Shown: one piece after another, positions 17,794-28,089 of the stretch
How the letters are laid out: each line of letters begins with the position of its first letter
How positions within the stretch are numbered: position 1 is the first letter of the stretch
NCBI RefSeq assembly: GCF_003286085.1
Contig: NW_020825294.1
Coordinates: 13,848,501-13,912,500, forward strand
Direction: 5' to 3'
DNA from: Drosophila persimilis
Taxonomy: Eukaryota > Arthropoda > Insecta > Diptera > Drosophilidae
Length of the DNA stretch: 64,000 bases
Made by a program: the position numbers and the translations under genes
Notes under the pieces: model-generated
The model's input: the letters and a program-made list of their open reading frames with translations, nothing else
What the model was told of the DNA's origin: nothing
Database searches by the model: none

Positions 17794-19224
17794 ATGCAAC
17801 ATTCCTCCAGAAGTAACCGAATAATGGAGGGGCAAGCCACCCCCACAACAACGAGTGCGCCTTCGCAACCTGGAAGTAGTAGTAGTGCAGGAAACAGGCC
17901 GCCGAAGTCGAAGGTAATAGTTACGTCAGCGCCGCTGATTCCTAGCCAAGCCACCACAGCATCCTTGGTAGCTTCCCAACCTAGGAGTATTACGACCACA
18001 GCAGGAGCTTCCGCACATGGACAGAACGAGCCACCTCTAATGCTGGATCTCTTGGAGAGAATCGCAGCGATGGAGAAGGAGCTGGAAAGGGCAAGAGCCC
18101 AGAACAATGTGAGTACGCCCATCGATACCGTAATACCTAACGGGGTCGGTGCGACCAGTGCGGCGTCACAGCTGACGCCAGTAAGCAACGGTGTGCCACC
18201 TAACGGGGTCGGAGTGAGCAGTACAGCATGCTCGCAGCCGCCATTTTATAGCGGACCACCGCTGCTTGCGAGTAGCAGCTATTTTACGCCATTTTGCGCA
18301 ACTAGCACAGCGCATGGAGTGGTGCCGCCGGCTGTAGGTATTTACAGCGACACGACGCTGACGCCGCTAGCCGGATCCTACGCCTGGACGACACCAAATG
18401 GAAGCAGTGGAAACTATATGCCCCGCAAGCTTCCCGATCTGCCAGTATTTGGAGGTCAGCCTGAGGATTGGCCGATCTTCCTTTGTGCATATACTGAGAC
18501 AACGCAAGCGTACAACTGTACAGACCTGGAGAACAACCAACGCTTGTTGAAGGCACTGAAGGATGAAGCCCGCGAGACCGTCAAGTCTCTCCTTATTCAT
18601 CCAAGCAACGTGAGCACTGTCGTGGAGCAGCTGCGTTTCAGATATGGCCGACCGAAGCAGCTTATACGCAGTCAGCTGAGTGGAATACGAGAGGTGCCCA
18701 ATATTTCGGAGCACAATCTGGCGAAGATTATTCCCTTTGCAACCCGTGTGAGTAATCTCACTGCCTTCTTGCAGTCAGCGAGGGCAGATCAGCATTTGGG
18801 GAACCCAACACTTTTGGAAGAGCTTGTGGCCAAACTCCCTACAAGCAAGCGAGTGGAGTGGGCAAGGCATGCTGCAACGATTATACCTTTCCCAACTATT
18901 GTGCATTTTAGTATGTGGTTGACGGAGTACGCTAACGTGGTGTGTACTATCGTGGACATTGAAGGGAAGGAACCAAAGCGTCGATTGCTACATGCAAGCA
19001 TCGACCAAGACCGAGGCGAGCAACAAGACAGCCGTCTCAGAGGTTGTCCAATCTGTGGAGGGCAACATGCAGTTAAAGGCTGCAGAGACTTCAATGGAGC
19101 TTCTCCACCAGACAGGTGGAGATACGCGAGGAGGCATCGACTATGCTTCTCATGTCTACGAAGTGGTCACATGACTAGATCCTGCAATTCGCATGGTGAG
19201 TGTCAAGTGAATGGATGCAGATAG
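17794..19224 (+). CDS. gag: BEL-2 Gag (Gag-Pol N-terminus)
   Basis: Open for 476 residues from ATG. Positions 1-200 are low-complexity (Ser/Thr/Pro/Ala) with a likely coiled segment LDLLERIAAMEKELERARA. Residues about 210-375 are a DUF1759 Gag domain (LPDLPVFGGQPEDWPIF...). Zinc knuckles follow: CPICGGQHAVKGC and CFSCLRSGHMTRSC. The third, CQVNGCR, is cut by a TAG at 19222-19224; the same frame continues with RHHCLLHGV, which completes that knuckle. Gag and Pol were therefore one frame, and the TAG is probably a nonsense mutation, although stop readthrough cannot be excluded. Confidence 0.88.
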   Translation: MQHSSRSNRIMEGQATPTTTSAPSQPGSSSSAGNRPPKSKVIVTSAPLIPSQATTASLVASQPRSITTTAGASAHGQNEPPLMLDLLERIAAMEKELERARAQNNVSTPIDTVIPNGVGATSAASQLTPVSNGVPPNGVGVSSTACSQPPFYSGPPLLASSSYFTPFCATSTAHGVVPPAVGIYSDTTLTPLAGSYAWTTPNGSSGNYMPRKLPDLPVFGGQPEDWPIFLCAYTETTQAYNCTDLENNQRLLKALKDEARETVKSLLIHPSNVSTVVEQLRFRYGRPKQLIRSQLSGIREVPNISEHNLAKIIPFATRVSNLTAFLQSARADQHLGNPTLLEELVAKLPTSKRVEWARHAATIIPFPTIVHFSMWLTEYANVVCTIVDIEGKEPKRRLLHASIDQDRGEQQDSRLRGCPICGGQHAVKGCRDFNGASPPDRWRYARRHRLCFSCLRSGHMTRSCNSHGECQVNGCR

Positions 19225-19620
19225 AGGCATCACTGTCTGCTACATGGTGTGGACAACGAACGTACAAGGTCGCCGCAACGAGACGGTGAGAAGAGCTACA
19301 GCCAGCGAAACCAGCAGACAGCAGTTTCTAGACGTAGCCTGGACAGAGGGGCTTCACAGGCGGATGCACCCGCACAGAGGATATTTAGTTGTGTCGACGC
19401 AGAAAGAGGCCGCCTACTGTTTCGTATACTGCCAGTAACGCTGTACGGAGCAAACCGACGGGTGGATACATACGCACTTTTGGATGAAGGATCATCTGTT
19501 ACGATGATCGACGATTCCCTCAGGAAGGATCTGCGCGTGCAAGGTGAGCGTCGACATCTGAATATTCAGTGGTTTGGAGGTAAATCCTCCAGGGAGCTTA
19601 CCAGCTTGGTAAGCCTGCAA
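19225..19620 (+). pseudogene. BEL-2 protease, interrupted by LOA-A
   Basis: Same frame as gag after the TAG. It finishes the third knuckle (HHCLLHG), then a DUF1758 protease start: LLFRILPVTLYG and YALLDEGSSVTMIDDSL with the catalytic Asp in D-E-G-S, then NIQWFGGKSSRELTSLVSLQ. LOA-A follows. The protein continues at 58374 on the minus strand. Confidence 0.85.
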
Positions 19621-22452
19621 ACCTGAATGGTGGAATCCGAAACTGGGTGAACTCCGGAAAGCCTCCCGGAGACTCTTCAATAAAGCTAAGGCTGAAAACG
19701 TTGAGCAAAACTGGGCCGAGTACAAAGCCAGTCTGTCAACCTACAACAAAGAACTTAGAAAAGCCAAACGCGCCTCCTGGCGTAAGTTCTGCAGCGAAAT
19801 CGAGAGTAACTCAGAAGCCTCACGCTTGCGCAGAGTTCTCTCGAAGACAACACCCACCCTGGGCTACTTGAAGAACACCGACCAGTCGTGGACTACGTCC
19901 AGCGAGGAGTCGCTAAATCTTCTCCTAAATACCCACTTCCCTGGCTGCGATGAAAACAGACCCAACTACCTCGCGCCTCCTTCCGTCGCCTCAAATGCCA
20001 TCCTGAGACTGCTAAGCCAGGAGAACATTTCCTGGGCGATCAGAAGTTTTAAACCCTACAAGTCCGCGGGGCTAGACGGCATTTTCCCTGCCCAACTGAT
20101 TCACGCGGGACACAAAGCCATTAACTGGCTCAAAATAATTTACGAGGGAATCTTCTCCCACGGGTGCATTCCTGACACCTGGCTTCAGACCAAAGTCGTA
20201 TTCATACCCAAGGCAGGCAAGCCCTCGCACACTGCCCCAAAAGATTTCAGACCCATAAGTCTATCGTCTTTTCTTCTAAAGGCGATGGAGCGGCTCCTGG
20301 GGCTGCATCTAACGGCGTGCATTCCGTCCAGTCTGATCTCAGACTCCCAGCATGCCTATCGGAAGGGAAGATCCACCGAAACGGCCCTACACTCGATCAC
20401 ATCGATCATCGAAGCGTCCCTTAATTTTAAGGAGTACACCCTAGTAGCCTTCCTCGACATAGAAGGCGCCTTTAACAACATCCTTCCGACCGCCATCACG
20501 GGCGCACTGACGGATCTGGGCGTTGACTCCAGGACGGTGAGCTTGATCGATCAGATGCTACAATGCAGGACGGTTGAGGCATCACTGGGGACGTCAACGT
20601 GTACCAGATTTGTCAGCAGAGGCACACCGCAGGGCGGAGTCCTCTCGCCCCTCCTATGGAACGTGGCAGTGAACACACTGCTGCGGGAGATAGAGGGGGG
20701 TGGCTGCCGCGTGGTGGCGTACGCGGACGACGTTGCCATAGCATTCTCCGGAAAATTTCCGCAGACGTTGTGTGAGTGCATGACAAGTACTCTCACGAAA
20801 ATGTCGAAATGGGCAGACAAATGCGGGTTAGGCGTCAACCCGTCTAAAACGGAACTGGTGCTTTTCACTAGGAAGTACAAAGTTCCGGCACTGATTCCCC
20901 CAAGACTATGTGGGGAAACGCTAGTCTTCAGCAACAACGCCAAGCATCTTGGCCTTATCCTCGATAGAAAGCTCGATTGGAAATTGAGCATAGAGGATAG
21001 AGTAAAGAAGGCCACAGTGGACCTCTATACTTGCAGGAAAGCCATCGGACTAAAATGGGGAATGACCCCATATATAGTTCGGTGGCTCTACACCGCCATC
21101 ATACGACCAATCATGCTCTATGGAGTGGTGGTATGGTGGCCAGCCTTGGACAAAAGGACAGGCCTCAATAAACTCAGTAGAGTTCAACGCATGGCAGAGC
21201 TATGCATAACCGGCGGGCTACGCACTACTCCAGGGGAAGCCCTGGATACTGTGCTGGACCTCCTCCCGGTTGATCTCATGGGAAAGAAGGTGGCAACACT
21301 TTCCGCCCTCCGAATGAGAGAAGCCAGACTGTGGAAAGCATCCGCGGTTGGGCACTCGGGAATCCTGATGAGACTCCCGCAATTACCAGAGAGGACAGAT
21401 TACTGTATCCCCAGTGATCACCTCTCGAAATCCTTCCAGGTATCAATCCCATCTAGGGAGGACTGGGAGATGGGCGAACCAGGGCCTGCAAATGCGGTCC
21501 ACTTCTACACTGATGGCTCAAAGCTAGACGGCCGCGTGGGAGGCGGAGTCTACTGCAGCGAGCTGAACATCAGTCATTGCTTCAGGCTCCCGGATCACTG
21601 TAGTGTGTTCCAAGCGGAGGTTGAAGCCATCAAGGAGGCCATTTCGATCGTCTCCAAACTACTTCTAGATACGCACTTAGTGTGCGTCTTCTCGGACAGC
21701 CAAGCAGCTATCAAAGCTCTAGGCTCAATATCGTCGAACTCAGCGACTGTAAATGACTGCCGCAGGTCTCTGCACGAGATCGCAGAGCAGTTAGATCTCT
21801 TCCTTATATGGGTCCCCGGCCACAGGGACATCGAGGGGAACGACGCCGCCGACGAGCTAGCAAGGCAGGTACTACGAATCCTTTCCTATCGGAGAGGAAG
21901 CAGGTAGCGATGCCTCTGGCTACATGCAGGCTCCTCACGCACGAATTGTTCGAGCAAAATGCCAATAGGAGATGGCAGCAAACCGTTTCCTCTAAAATCT
22001 CAAGATTGATATGGCCATATCGATCGAAGAAGCGCTCAGCCGAGCTGTATAGACTCAGCAGAGCACAGTGCTCTGCAGTTACTCGAGCCCTTACGGGACA
22101 TTGGCAGATCGGCACTCATGCCTCTAGACTGTCAATCCGTCATAACGACTTCTGCAGGAGTTATCGCGACGAGGAAGAGGAGGAATCGGTCCCCACTTCT
22201 TCTGCCACTGCCCGCCCTTGGAAATTGTCGTCTTCGTATTCTAGCGGCCGCTTTCCTCACGGATATTTCGGACCTGTCCGAAATCAAACCGGGGATCTTG
22301 TCCAGATTCATCGAAGCCTCCGGATGGGACATTGCGACATTGGGAAGGGGCACACGCCCATGCGGCAACACAACGGACCTTCTACAGGTCCAAGTGAGCT
22401 TGGGAGGGTTTCATCACTCCCCCAGGCTACCGCCTGAACCTAACCTTACCTA
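19621..22452 (+). mobile_element. LOA-clade LINE, 5'-truncated (LOA-A)
   Basis: Non-LTR retrotransposon beginning in the linker after the endonuclease and running through RT, RNase H and a 3' UTR that ends ggctaccgcctgaacctaaccttacc, a short TAACC-type tail. Inserted in BEL-2; junction heptamers CCTGCAA (19614-19620) and CCAGCAA (complement of 58375-58381) look like its target duplication. Its 3' flank is BEL-5, not BEL-2, which is the evidence for rearrangement inside LOA. Confidence 0.9.
19625..22437 (+). pseudogene. LOA-A RT-RNase H polyprotein, one frameshift
   Basis: Would reverse-transcribe its RNA at a nicked chromosomal target. Begins EWWNPKLGELRKASRRLF. RT: AFLDIEGAFNNI (first Asp), GTPQGGVLSPLLWN, and VVAYADDVAIAF (YADD). 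RNase H: HFYTDGSKLDG, FQAEVEAIKEAI, VFSDSQAAIKAL, WVPGHRDIEGNDAADELA. One G is missing at about 21869 (gcagg-tactacg versus gcagggtactacg in LOA-B), shifting the frame just after ADELARQ; the C-terminal tail with TGHWQIGTHASRL and RDEEEEESV is in the next frame. The endonuclease domain is absent. Confidence 0.92.
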
Positions 22453-22887
22453 CACTTCTCTTCACACATCGCAGGATAAAGAGTGGAAACCGTTAAAAAA
22501 GTAGTATGACAAAATAAAAGAAAATTGTCCGCTATGTAAAATGGCAGGACATACCTTAATTCACTGCTATAAGTTCGAGGGAATGAGTCCGATAGATAGA
22601 GGCCAGTTTATTCAAAAACAGCGCCATTGCACAAAATGAAAAGCTGAAATTTTATGTGGGATTTGTAAAAATCTCATCATACGATGCTCCAAATTCGCTA
22701 CGAAAAGAGGGAAAATGTTAACACTTGCTTGACAAAAGAACAAGCGTTTTTAGCCACAGCATTTATAAAAGTAAGGGCAAGGCATGGAGGCTATCAAAAC
22801 CTTAGATCTCTAATTGATTGTTGGTCGCAATGTACCACAATTTCAGTGGAAGCTGCGCAAATATTAAACATAGTACGAACGAGGGGG
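22453..22887 (+). pseudogene. AT-rich BEL/Pao remnant (BEL-5): knuckle and protease
   Basis: Multiple frames of a decayed BEL gag/pol. CPLCKMAGHTLIHCYKF (22531 on) is a zinc knuckle. FLATAFIKV...LRSLIDCWSQCTTISVEAAQIL (22750-22870) matches the protease motif LIDSGSQCT, with Cys-Trp replacing Ser-Gly. Much more AT-rich than the other BELs, so a separate lineage. LOA sits at its left edge and DINE-1 interrupts it. Confidence 0.7.
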
Positions 22888-23943
22888 AACGTTGTGAGTT
22901 GCTGCGGACACCGCAACTCTACAGTTATACCCGATACTAAGTCAGTATGGCTCTTCTCCGGCAGACGCCGCTAATATTAAACGAAACGACAAAGAGTGCG
23001 TGCGAGAGAGACAGAAAATCAGTCTGAGCGTGACGTCGGGCGCTACGTAGCCACTGCAAATTGATTTGTTCCTTTTGGCTATAAAAATTATCTGATCTGA
23101 TCCAGATTCCGCAACCGGATAGATATGGTCATTCTCTATGATTCTGCGTTTTTAGGGTTCTCGAATCTGCAATATTGTGGATGCAAGAGATTTTCGTCCT
23201 TTGAGGGGGCGGAAGGGGGTGGGGCAAAATTCTGAGATATACGTTTTATAGTGAGATCTAACAGAAGTGCGGATACTAAATTTGGTTACTCTAGCGTTAA
23301 TAGTCTCTGAGATTTCTGGATGCCCCAGATTTTCGTTCTTTGCGGGGGCGGAAGGGGGTGTGGCGAAATTTTGACACAAAACAGTCAAGGTTATCACAGG
23401 AGTGAGGATACCAAATTTGGTTGCTCTGGCTCTTATAGGTTCTGAGATCCTTGAACTCATATTTGCAATTGGCAAAACCGACCAGAAACCTGTGAGTTAG
23501 AGAGAGACAGAGCAAAGAATGAAATTGTTTTCTTGATTCTGGCTATAATAATTATACGATCCAATTCATATTCTGCAGTCTATAACATATGGTCATTCTC
23601 TACGATTCTGCGTTTTTGGTTTTCTCATATCTTTAAAATTTTGGATGGCACAGATTTTCGTCCTTTGTGGGGGCGGAAGTGGGCGGGGCAAAGTTTTCAA
23701 ATATTTTTGTAGCAGTGACATATCACAGAAGTCTGGATCCAAAACATCGTTGCTCTAGGCGCTGAAGGGGACGGACGGACGGACGGACAGACAGACAGGG
23801 CTCAATCGACTCGGCTATTGATGCTGATCAAGAATATATATACTTTATGGGGTCGGAAACGATTCCTTCTGGACGTTACACACATCCACTTTTACCACAA
23901 ATCTAATATACCCCAATACTCATTTTGAGTATCGGGTATAAAA
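22888..23943 (-). mobile_element. DINE-1/HINE element (ISY/SGM-like)
   Basis: About 1.05 kb inserted in BEL-5. It shows the characteristic Drosophila DINE-1 sequence: ttatacccgatactaagt near one end, and ccgacggacggacggacagacag followed by atatatatactttatggggtcgg and gagtatcgggtataa at the other. TTATACCCGATACT and AGTATCGGGTATAA form a subterminal inverted pair. Three diverged internal copies of a segment containing tttcgtcctttg-gggggcggaag start near 23128, 23270 and 23590. Noncoding, mobilised in trans by Helentrons (family knowledge). Confidence 0.85.
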
Positions 23944-24950
23944 AGAGCGAACACCGAGGTAAGTGGAGTGTCATCTACAGACTCTTGCACTTCAAAGTAC
24001 ACAATGTTACCTTATAGGTAAAAACTCGTGATTATAATAAAGGTCCTCTAAATATTGAAGCAATTATTCTTCCAAAACAGATGAAAGCCTTACCATTAAA
24101 GTCTTTCAATATTGACACAACTAAGTGGCAAGATTATGTGTTGGCAGACCCTAACTTTAACAAACCAAGTAGGGTAGATGTAATAATTGGGATAGATTTT
24201 AATACCCATATTTTAAAAGACGGAGTAGTAAAAATAGACGGACTACTTGGTTAAAAAAAAGAATTCGGATGGATTATATCCGTTTGCACCAAATCAAAGG
24301 GTTATAAATTTATTGTGGCGACAACAATTGAAGTTGGGGACTTAGAGTGGTTCTGGGAATTGGAAAGTGAAAAGAATGACGTAGAAGAAGATGTTTGCGA
24401 GAAGCATTTCTTGGAAACAGCAAAAAGTGATGAGAATGGTAAGTGGTTAAAATACCATTTGAAAAAGCAAAGGATCTAAGAGATTCAAAACCAAAAGCTA
24501 TAGCGCGATTTTACAGCTTAGAAAGAAAGCTCAGCAATAATAAAAAATAAAAAGAAAATAACATAAAGTTAATGCATGAAAATAAAAATTTAGGACATAT
24601 GGTAGAGTCCAAAGATTATGGGAAATATTATTTGCCCCATCAAGGAGTCATAAGAGATTCCAGTCTAACGACAAAGCTGAGAGTAGTTTTGGATGCAAAA
24701 ACCACAAACAATAAAAGATTAAATGATATCATGTGGGTTGGACCAAGCCCCCAAAAAGATATTTTCGATATTAAGGTGAAATGGTATAAATGGCCATTTG
24801 TAATATCTGCGGACATTAAAATACCGTCAAATTAATGTTGATAAAGAAGATCAACAATATTTGCAAATAATTTGGAGAGATAATCCAAACGAAAAGTTAA
24901 AAGAGTATAAACGCACAACAGTTACGTACGCTACAGCTTCAGCACCCTCC
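23944..24950 (+). pseudogene. BEL-5 remnant continued: protease and RT
   Basis: Continues BEL-5 beyond DINE-1. KPSRVDVIIGIDFNTHIL (about 24170-24215) is the end of the protease domain and EFGWIIS its usual conclusion. MVESKDYGKYYLPHQGVI...TTKLRVVLDAKTT and NDIMWVGPSPQKDIFDI (24600-24770) are the N-terminal RT, with SADI as the first catalytic region. INVDKEDQQYLQIIW follows after a frameshift. Ends near TVTYATASAP. Several stops; inactive. Confidence 0.75.
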
Positions 24951-25150
24951 CACTAACCATACAGTATGTGCCAGTTCATACAACAAAAGCGTCACACACG
25001 TTGCTAGCGCGTTGCGTACCCTAGAGTGACGTCATCATGAGAGATAGAGCGCAGAGAAAACATCTTTGCATGTGTTAGTAGACACACAATATGTTTCGAC
25101 AAAATATGTGATTGTATGCTTTTTCAGATTTTTTGAACTCTCAGGTCTGG
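24951..25150. other. Unassigned sequence
   Basis: No gene or recognised repeat. Lies between the broken end of BEL-5 and repeat R2. Confidence 0.4.
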
Positions 25151-25392
25151 TTCTGTTTTGCCTCCAGCATGTTTCAGTGTATGGGTGCACATGCATTCTC
25201 ACGTACTTTGCGTGAGTGTGTTTAGTATTGCTGGCCGCTAGAACTGAAATTTTAGTTTGGTTCTTGTTTTGGGTCTTTTGATGAACTGACCTTCCGCCAC
25301 AAAATAAATGAAGAATGGGCAGGGGGTGGGGGTATGGTACACTATGGCGCGGGAAATGAAATAAAAGCTGTTATTTGTTTGATTTATACCAC
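25151..25392. repeat. Unclassified repeat R2
   Basis: Second copy of R1 (2791-3031), same orientation, with scattered substitutions. Osvaldo-like LTR1 starts at 25393 directly after ataccac. Confidence 0.75.
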
Positions 25393-27224
25393 TGTGAGGG
25401 AGCGTACGCTCCACCCACATTTTTTTCCGCCCATCAGTTCGCCGTCCCATTGGAGGGACCCGCGATTACGTTATTAGAATTAATTAAGTAATTGGCAAGT
25501 CGCGATCACGGCGGACGCCACTTTCAGAACCAAAACCCAACAACAACGACGCAGCAGCAGCCAAAACGAGAGAGGAATACACCAAGGACCGAAAACCAAC
25601 GGCATCAACGCAGCAACGGCGTGAATACACCGAGAAAACAAAACCCGACAACAACGACGCAGCAGCAGCCAAAAACGAGAGAGGAATACACCGAGGACCA
25701 AAAACCAACGGCGTGAATACACCGAGAAAACAAAACCCGACAACAACAACGCAGCGGGAGCCAAGGAGAGAGAGAAATACACCAAGAGCCGAACAGTAAG
25801 CCCACGGCAGCAAAGGCAGAAGAGAGACGCGGAAAACTAAAGCGAAGTAACGACGCGCCAGCAGCGAGACAGAGAGACGAAAGTCACCGGCGCAGCGTAG
25901 ACGCCGAACGACGGCGCCAGCCCTCTGCCGCTGACGCTGGATCGGCAGAGCCAGCAGAACGAGAGCTCTGAGACTGGAGAAGGAGAACGTGGATTAAAAG
26001 AGGGGGATTCGTTTTGAAGCAGTCGTAAGGGTCGGACGCGTTTGCGAACGAAATTCGAGTGGCGCACGAAAAGTAAGACACGTGGCGGACCAGATCCACG
26101 CCAACGCGACCAGTGACACGGAGGAGATCCTGCATCTACGCTGCACCCACGGAGAAGAAGAGGTTTACGACGAATACAAGCGTGGGAGTTCAGGGGTAAG
26201 CGAGTCTCTAGACGTGCATACGGGCTGCTGAGCGGTGCGATAGGTAGGGAACCAAGAAGGAATAAAGTGAAATGTAATATAACAGAAACATAGCCCGACC
26301 ACCAACAATCTATACACTAGGTAACCTGGAGGCCCGAGGCTTCATCTTCTCTGCCCTTCCTCCCGCCTCTTGCCCGAGTCTGTGTGATTTCATCCAGTAG
26401 TTCGTAGCCCGACAGGATCCTGAGGTCGCTGTCCGGCGATTGCCTAGGCGTTCTCGGCGATACCTGTCCCCTCCGCATGATTCCATCCAGTAGTTTGTGA
26501 CCCCGCAGGGTCCCGAGGCCGCTATCCGACGATCGTCTAAGCGCCCCCCGGTGACTCCTGTTGGTGTCTCGCCTGATCCCCGTAGTTCCCTGGGTCCCGA
26601 AGGGGCTGTCCGGCGATTGCCTAAGCCCTCTCGGCGATACCGGCCCTGTATGATAGTGTGTGTGTATGATAGTGTCCCGTGAGTGCTATCCGGCGATTGC
26701 CTAGGCGCTCTCGGCGATACGCGTCGGTACTCTCGTACTCGTAGTAATTCTTAATTCGGCGGTGTCCCGTAAGTGCTATCCGGCGATTGCCTAAGCACTC
26801 TCGGTGACGCCCGTCGATATCTCTGATCCTCGTAGTAATTCTTAGGCCGACAGGGTCCCGTAAGTACCGTCCGGCGATAGCCTAGGTACTCTCGGCGATA
26901 CTTGTCAGTACTCCCGCATAGCAAAGTTCCCCTTTCCGCGTCGTAGTAATTCTTAGGCCGACAGGGTCCCGTAAGTACCGTCCGGCGATAGCCTAGGTAC
27001 TCTCGGCGATACTTGTCGGTATTCCCGCATAGCAAATTTCCCCTTTCCGCGTCGTAGTAATTCTTAGGCCGACAGGGTCCCGTAAGTGCCGTCCGGCGAT
27101 AGCCTAGGTACTCTCGGTGACACCTGTCGGTATTATCGCATAGCAAAGGCCCCCGCATTGATCCCGAGTTCGGTGGGGTTCTGAAGGCGCTATTCGGCGA
27201 TAACCGGAGTGCTCTCGGTGGGAC
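25393..27224 (+). repeat. Osvaldo-like LTR1, 5' part
   Basis: Begins TGTGAGGGAGCGTACG and is interrupted at 27224 by BEL-4; the last 165 bp are at 30369-30533 (about 1997 bp in all). Internal tandem repeats: roughly 100-bp units near 25530-25790, and 91-111-bp units at 26390-27220. Lacks about 140 bp present in LTR3 (52017-52166). Confidence 0.88.
26390..27220. repeat. Tandem array in LTR1, 91-111-bp units
   Basis: gtagtaattctta recurs at 26741, 26832, 26943 and 27054. Each unit also has tccggcgatagcctaggtac and tctcggcgatac. Earlier units are more diverged. Related arrays: 43540-44370, 53090-53740 and (reverse) 5975-6330, with different unit numbers. The minus strand happens to stay open but shows no protein signature. 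Confidence 0.85.
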
Positions 27225-27589
27225 TGGACGGTTTTCTAAGGGTTAAACTACAAAGAGAGTGAGAGCGCTCTAACTGCAATTGCCCACTCGGAGAACGGCA
27301 TCGTTTCATGCTAGGGCGGCGTAACCTCGTCTCCGATCACCAAGAAGAGTCTTCGTTTGCGTGTCGACGAAATCACAACGACAATTAGCAGTTGCAGCCG
27401 GCCGTGCTTACACCCGTATTACCCATTACATTGTACTCTATACGCGAATTACGTTTAAAGTTTAAGTTGATTGAAGTCCAAATGAATAAATCTCGAATTG
27501 TCTATATCGTGTAGTACATTATTAAACGCAAAGATTCCCCAGAGCATTTCTGCTCAACATTGAAATCTCGTATCGAGGATTTCACAACA
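27225..27589 (+). repeat. BEL-4 5' LTR
   Basis: 365 bp, TGGACGGTTTTC...TTTCACAACA, identical by eye to 29999-30363. Confidence 0.93.
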
Positions 27590-27961
27590 TTTTTGGTGGC
27601 CCATGGGGGGATCTCCATTTATCCAAAACAAAACGATAGTAGCATCTGACCAATAGAAGGTTGCCATAGGTGGTCCTGCAGTGCGCAGTTGGTCCCGGAT
27701 CCATTTTGCCAGTTTAACTGCCAGCAGCGCACCCGAAAGCTCGACTCGTGGAATTGTGATCGGTTTCGTGGGTGTGACTCGACTGCGTGCAGCTAGCAAA
27801 TGAGTTTGAATCATTCCGTTTGGTAGCTCTGCACGAATATATGCACATGCTGCATACGCCAGTGATGATCCATCGCAGAAAACATGTAGCTGTAATGACG
27901 CAAGCTCGTGGATGTTGACGCGCAGCCATCGTGGTACTTGAATTTGCTCGACATATGGCAA
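27554..27961 (-). pseudogene. BEL-4 inverted RNase H segment
   Basis: Minus-strand pol piece: VPRWLRVNIHELASLQLHVF, CDGSSLAYAACAYIRAEL, IPRVELSGALLAVKLA, then AGPPMATFYWSDATIVLFWI. This is the Pao A17/RNase H-like region; read in the plus direction it would join the ORF at 28020. Residue order shows an inversion of about 400 bp within the element. Confidence 0.88.
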
Positions 27962-28089
27962 GTTCTGTATGAATCCCTGCCATCTATCAAGCAGTTCGGT
28001 TGGCAGCGGTTCACCAGCAGGACCACCTATGGCAACCTTCTATTGGTCAGATGCTACTATAGTTTTGTTTTGGATAAATGGAGATCCCC
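27607..28089. repeat. Inverted repeat inside BEL-4
   Basis: 73-bp arms at 27607-27679 and 28017-28089 are reverse complements (one visible mismatch). Both encode AGPPMATFYWSDATIVLFWI, once per strand. The spacer 27680-28016 is pol sequence that should precede the right arm but lies in the opposite orientation. Confidence 0.9.

Larger units (their letters stand above)
17143..19620 (+). mobile_element. BEL/Pao element BEL-2, 5' half
   Basis: 5' LTR, leader, gag and protease, then an abrupt join to LOA-A after ...CTG CAA (S-L-V-S-L-Q). The rest of the element is found inverted at 54010-58381, whose reading frame resumes with I-S-G-A-G-K. Flanking ATATC occurs at both outer ends. Together the halves make a roughly full-length element of about 6.3 kb. 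Confidence 0.92.

Noticed and set aside
26390..27220. Regular repeats resembling a CRISPR array
   Set aside because: Units of 91-111 bp repeat over their whole length with no unique spacers, and the context is a eukaryotic LTR.
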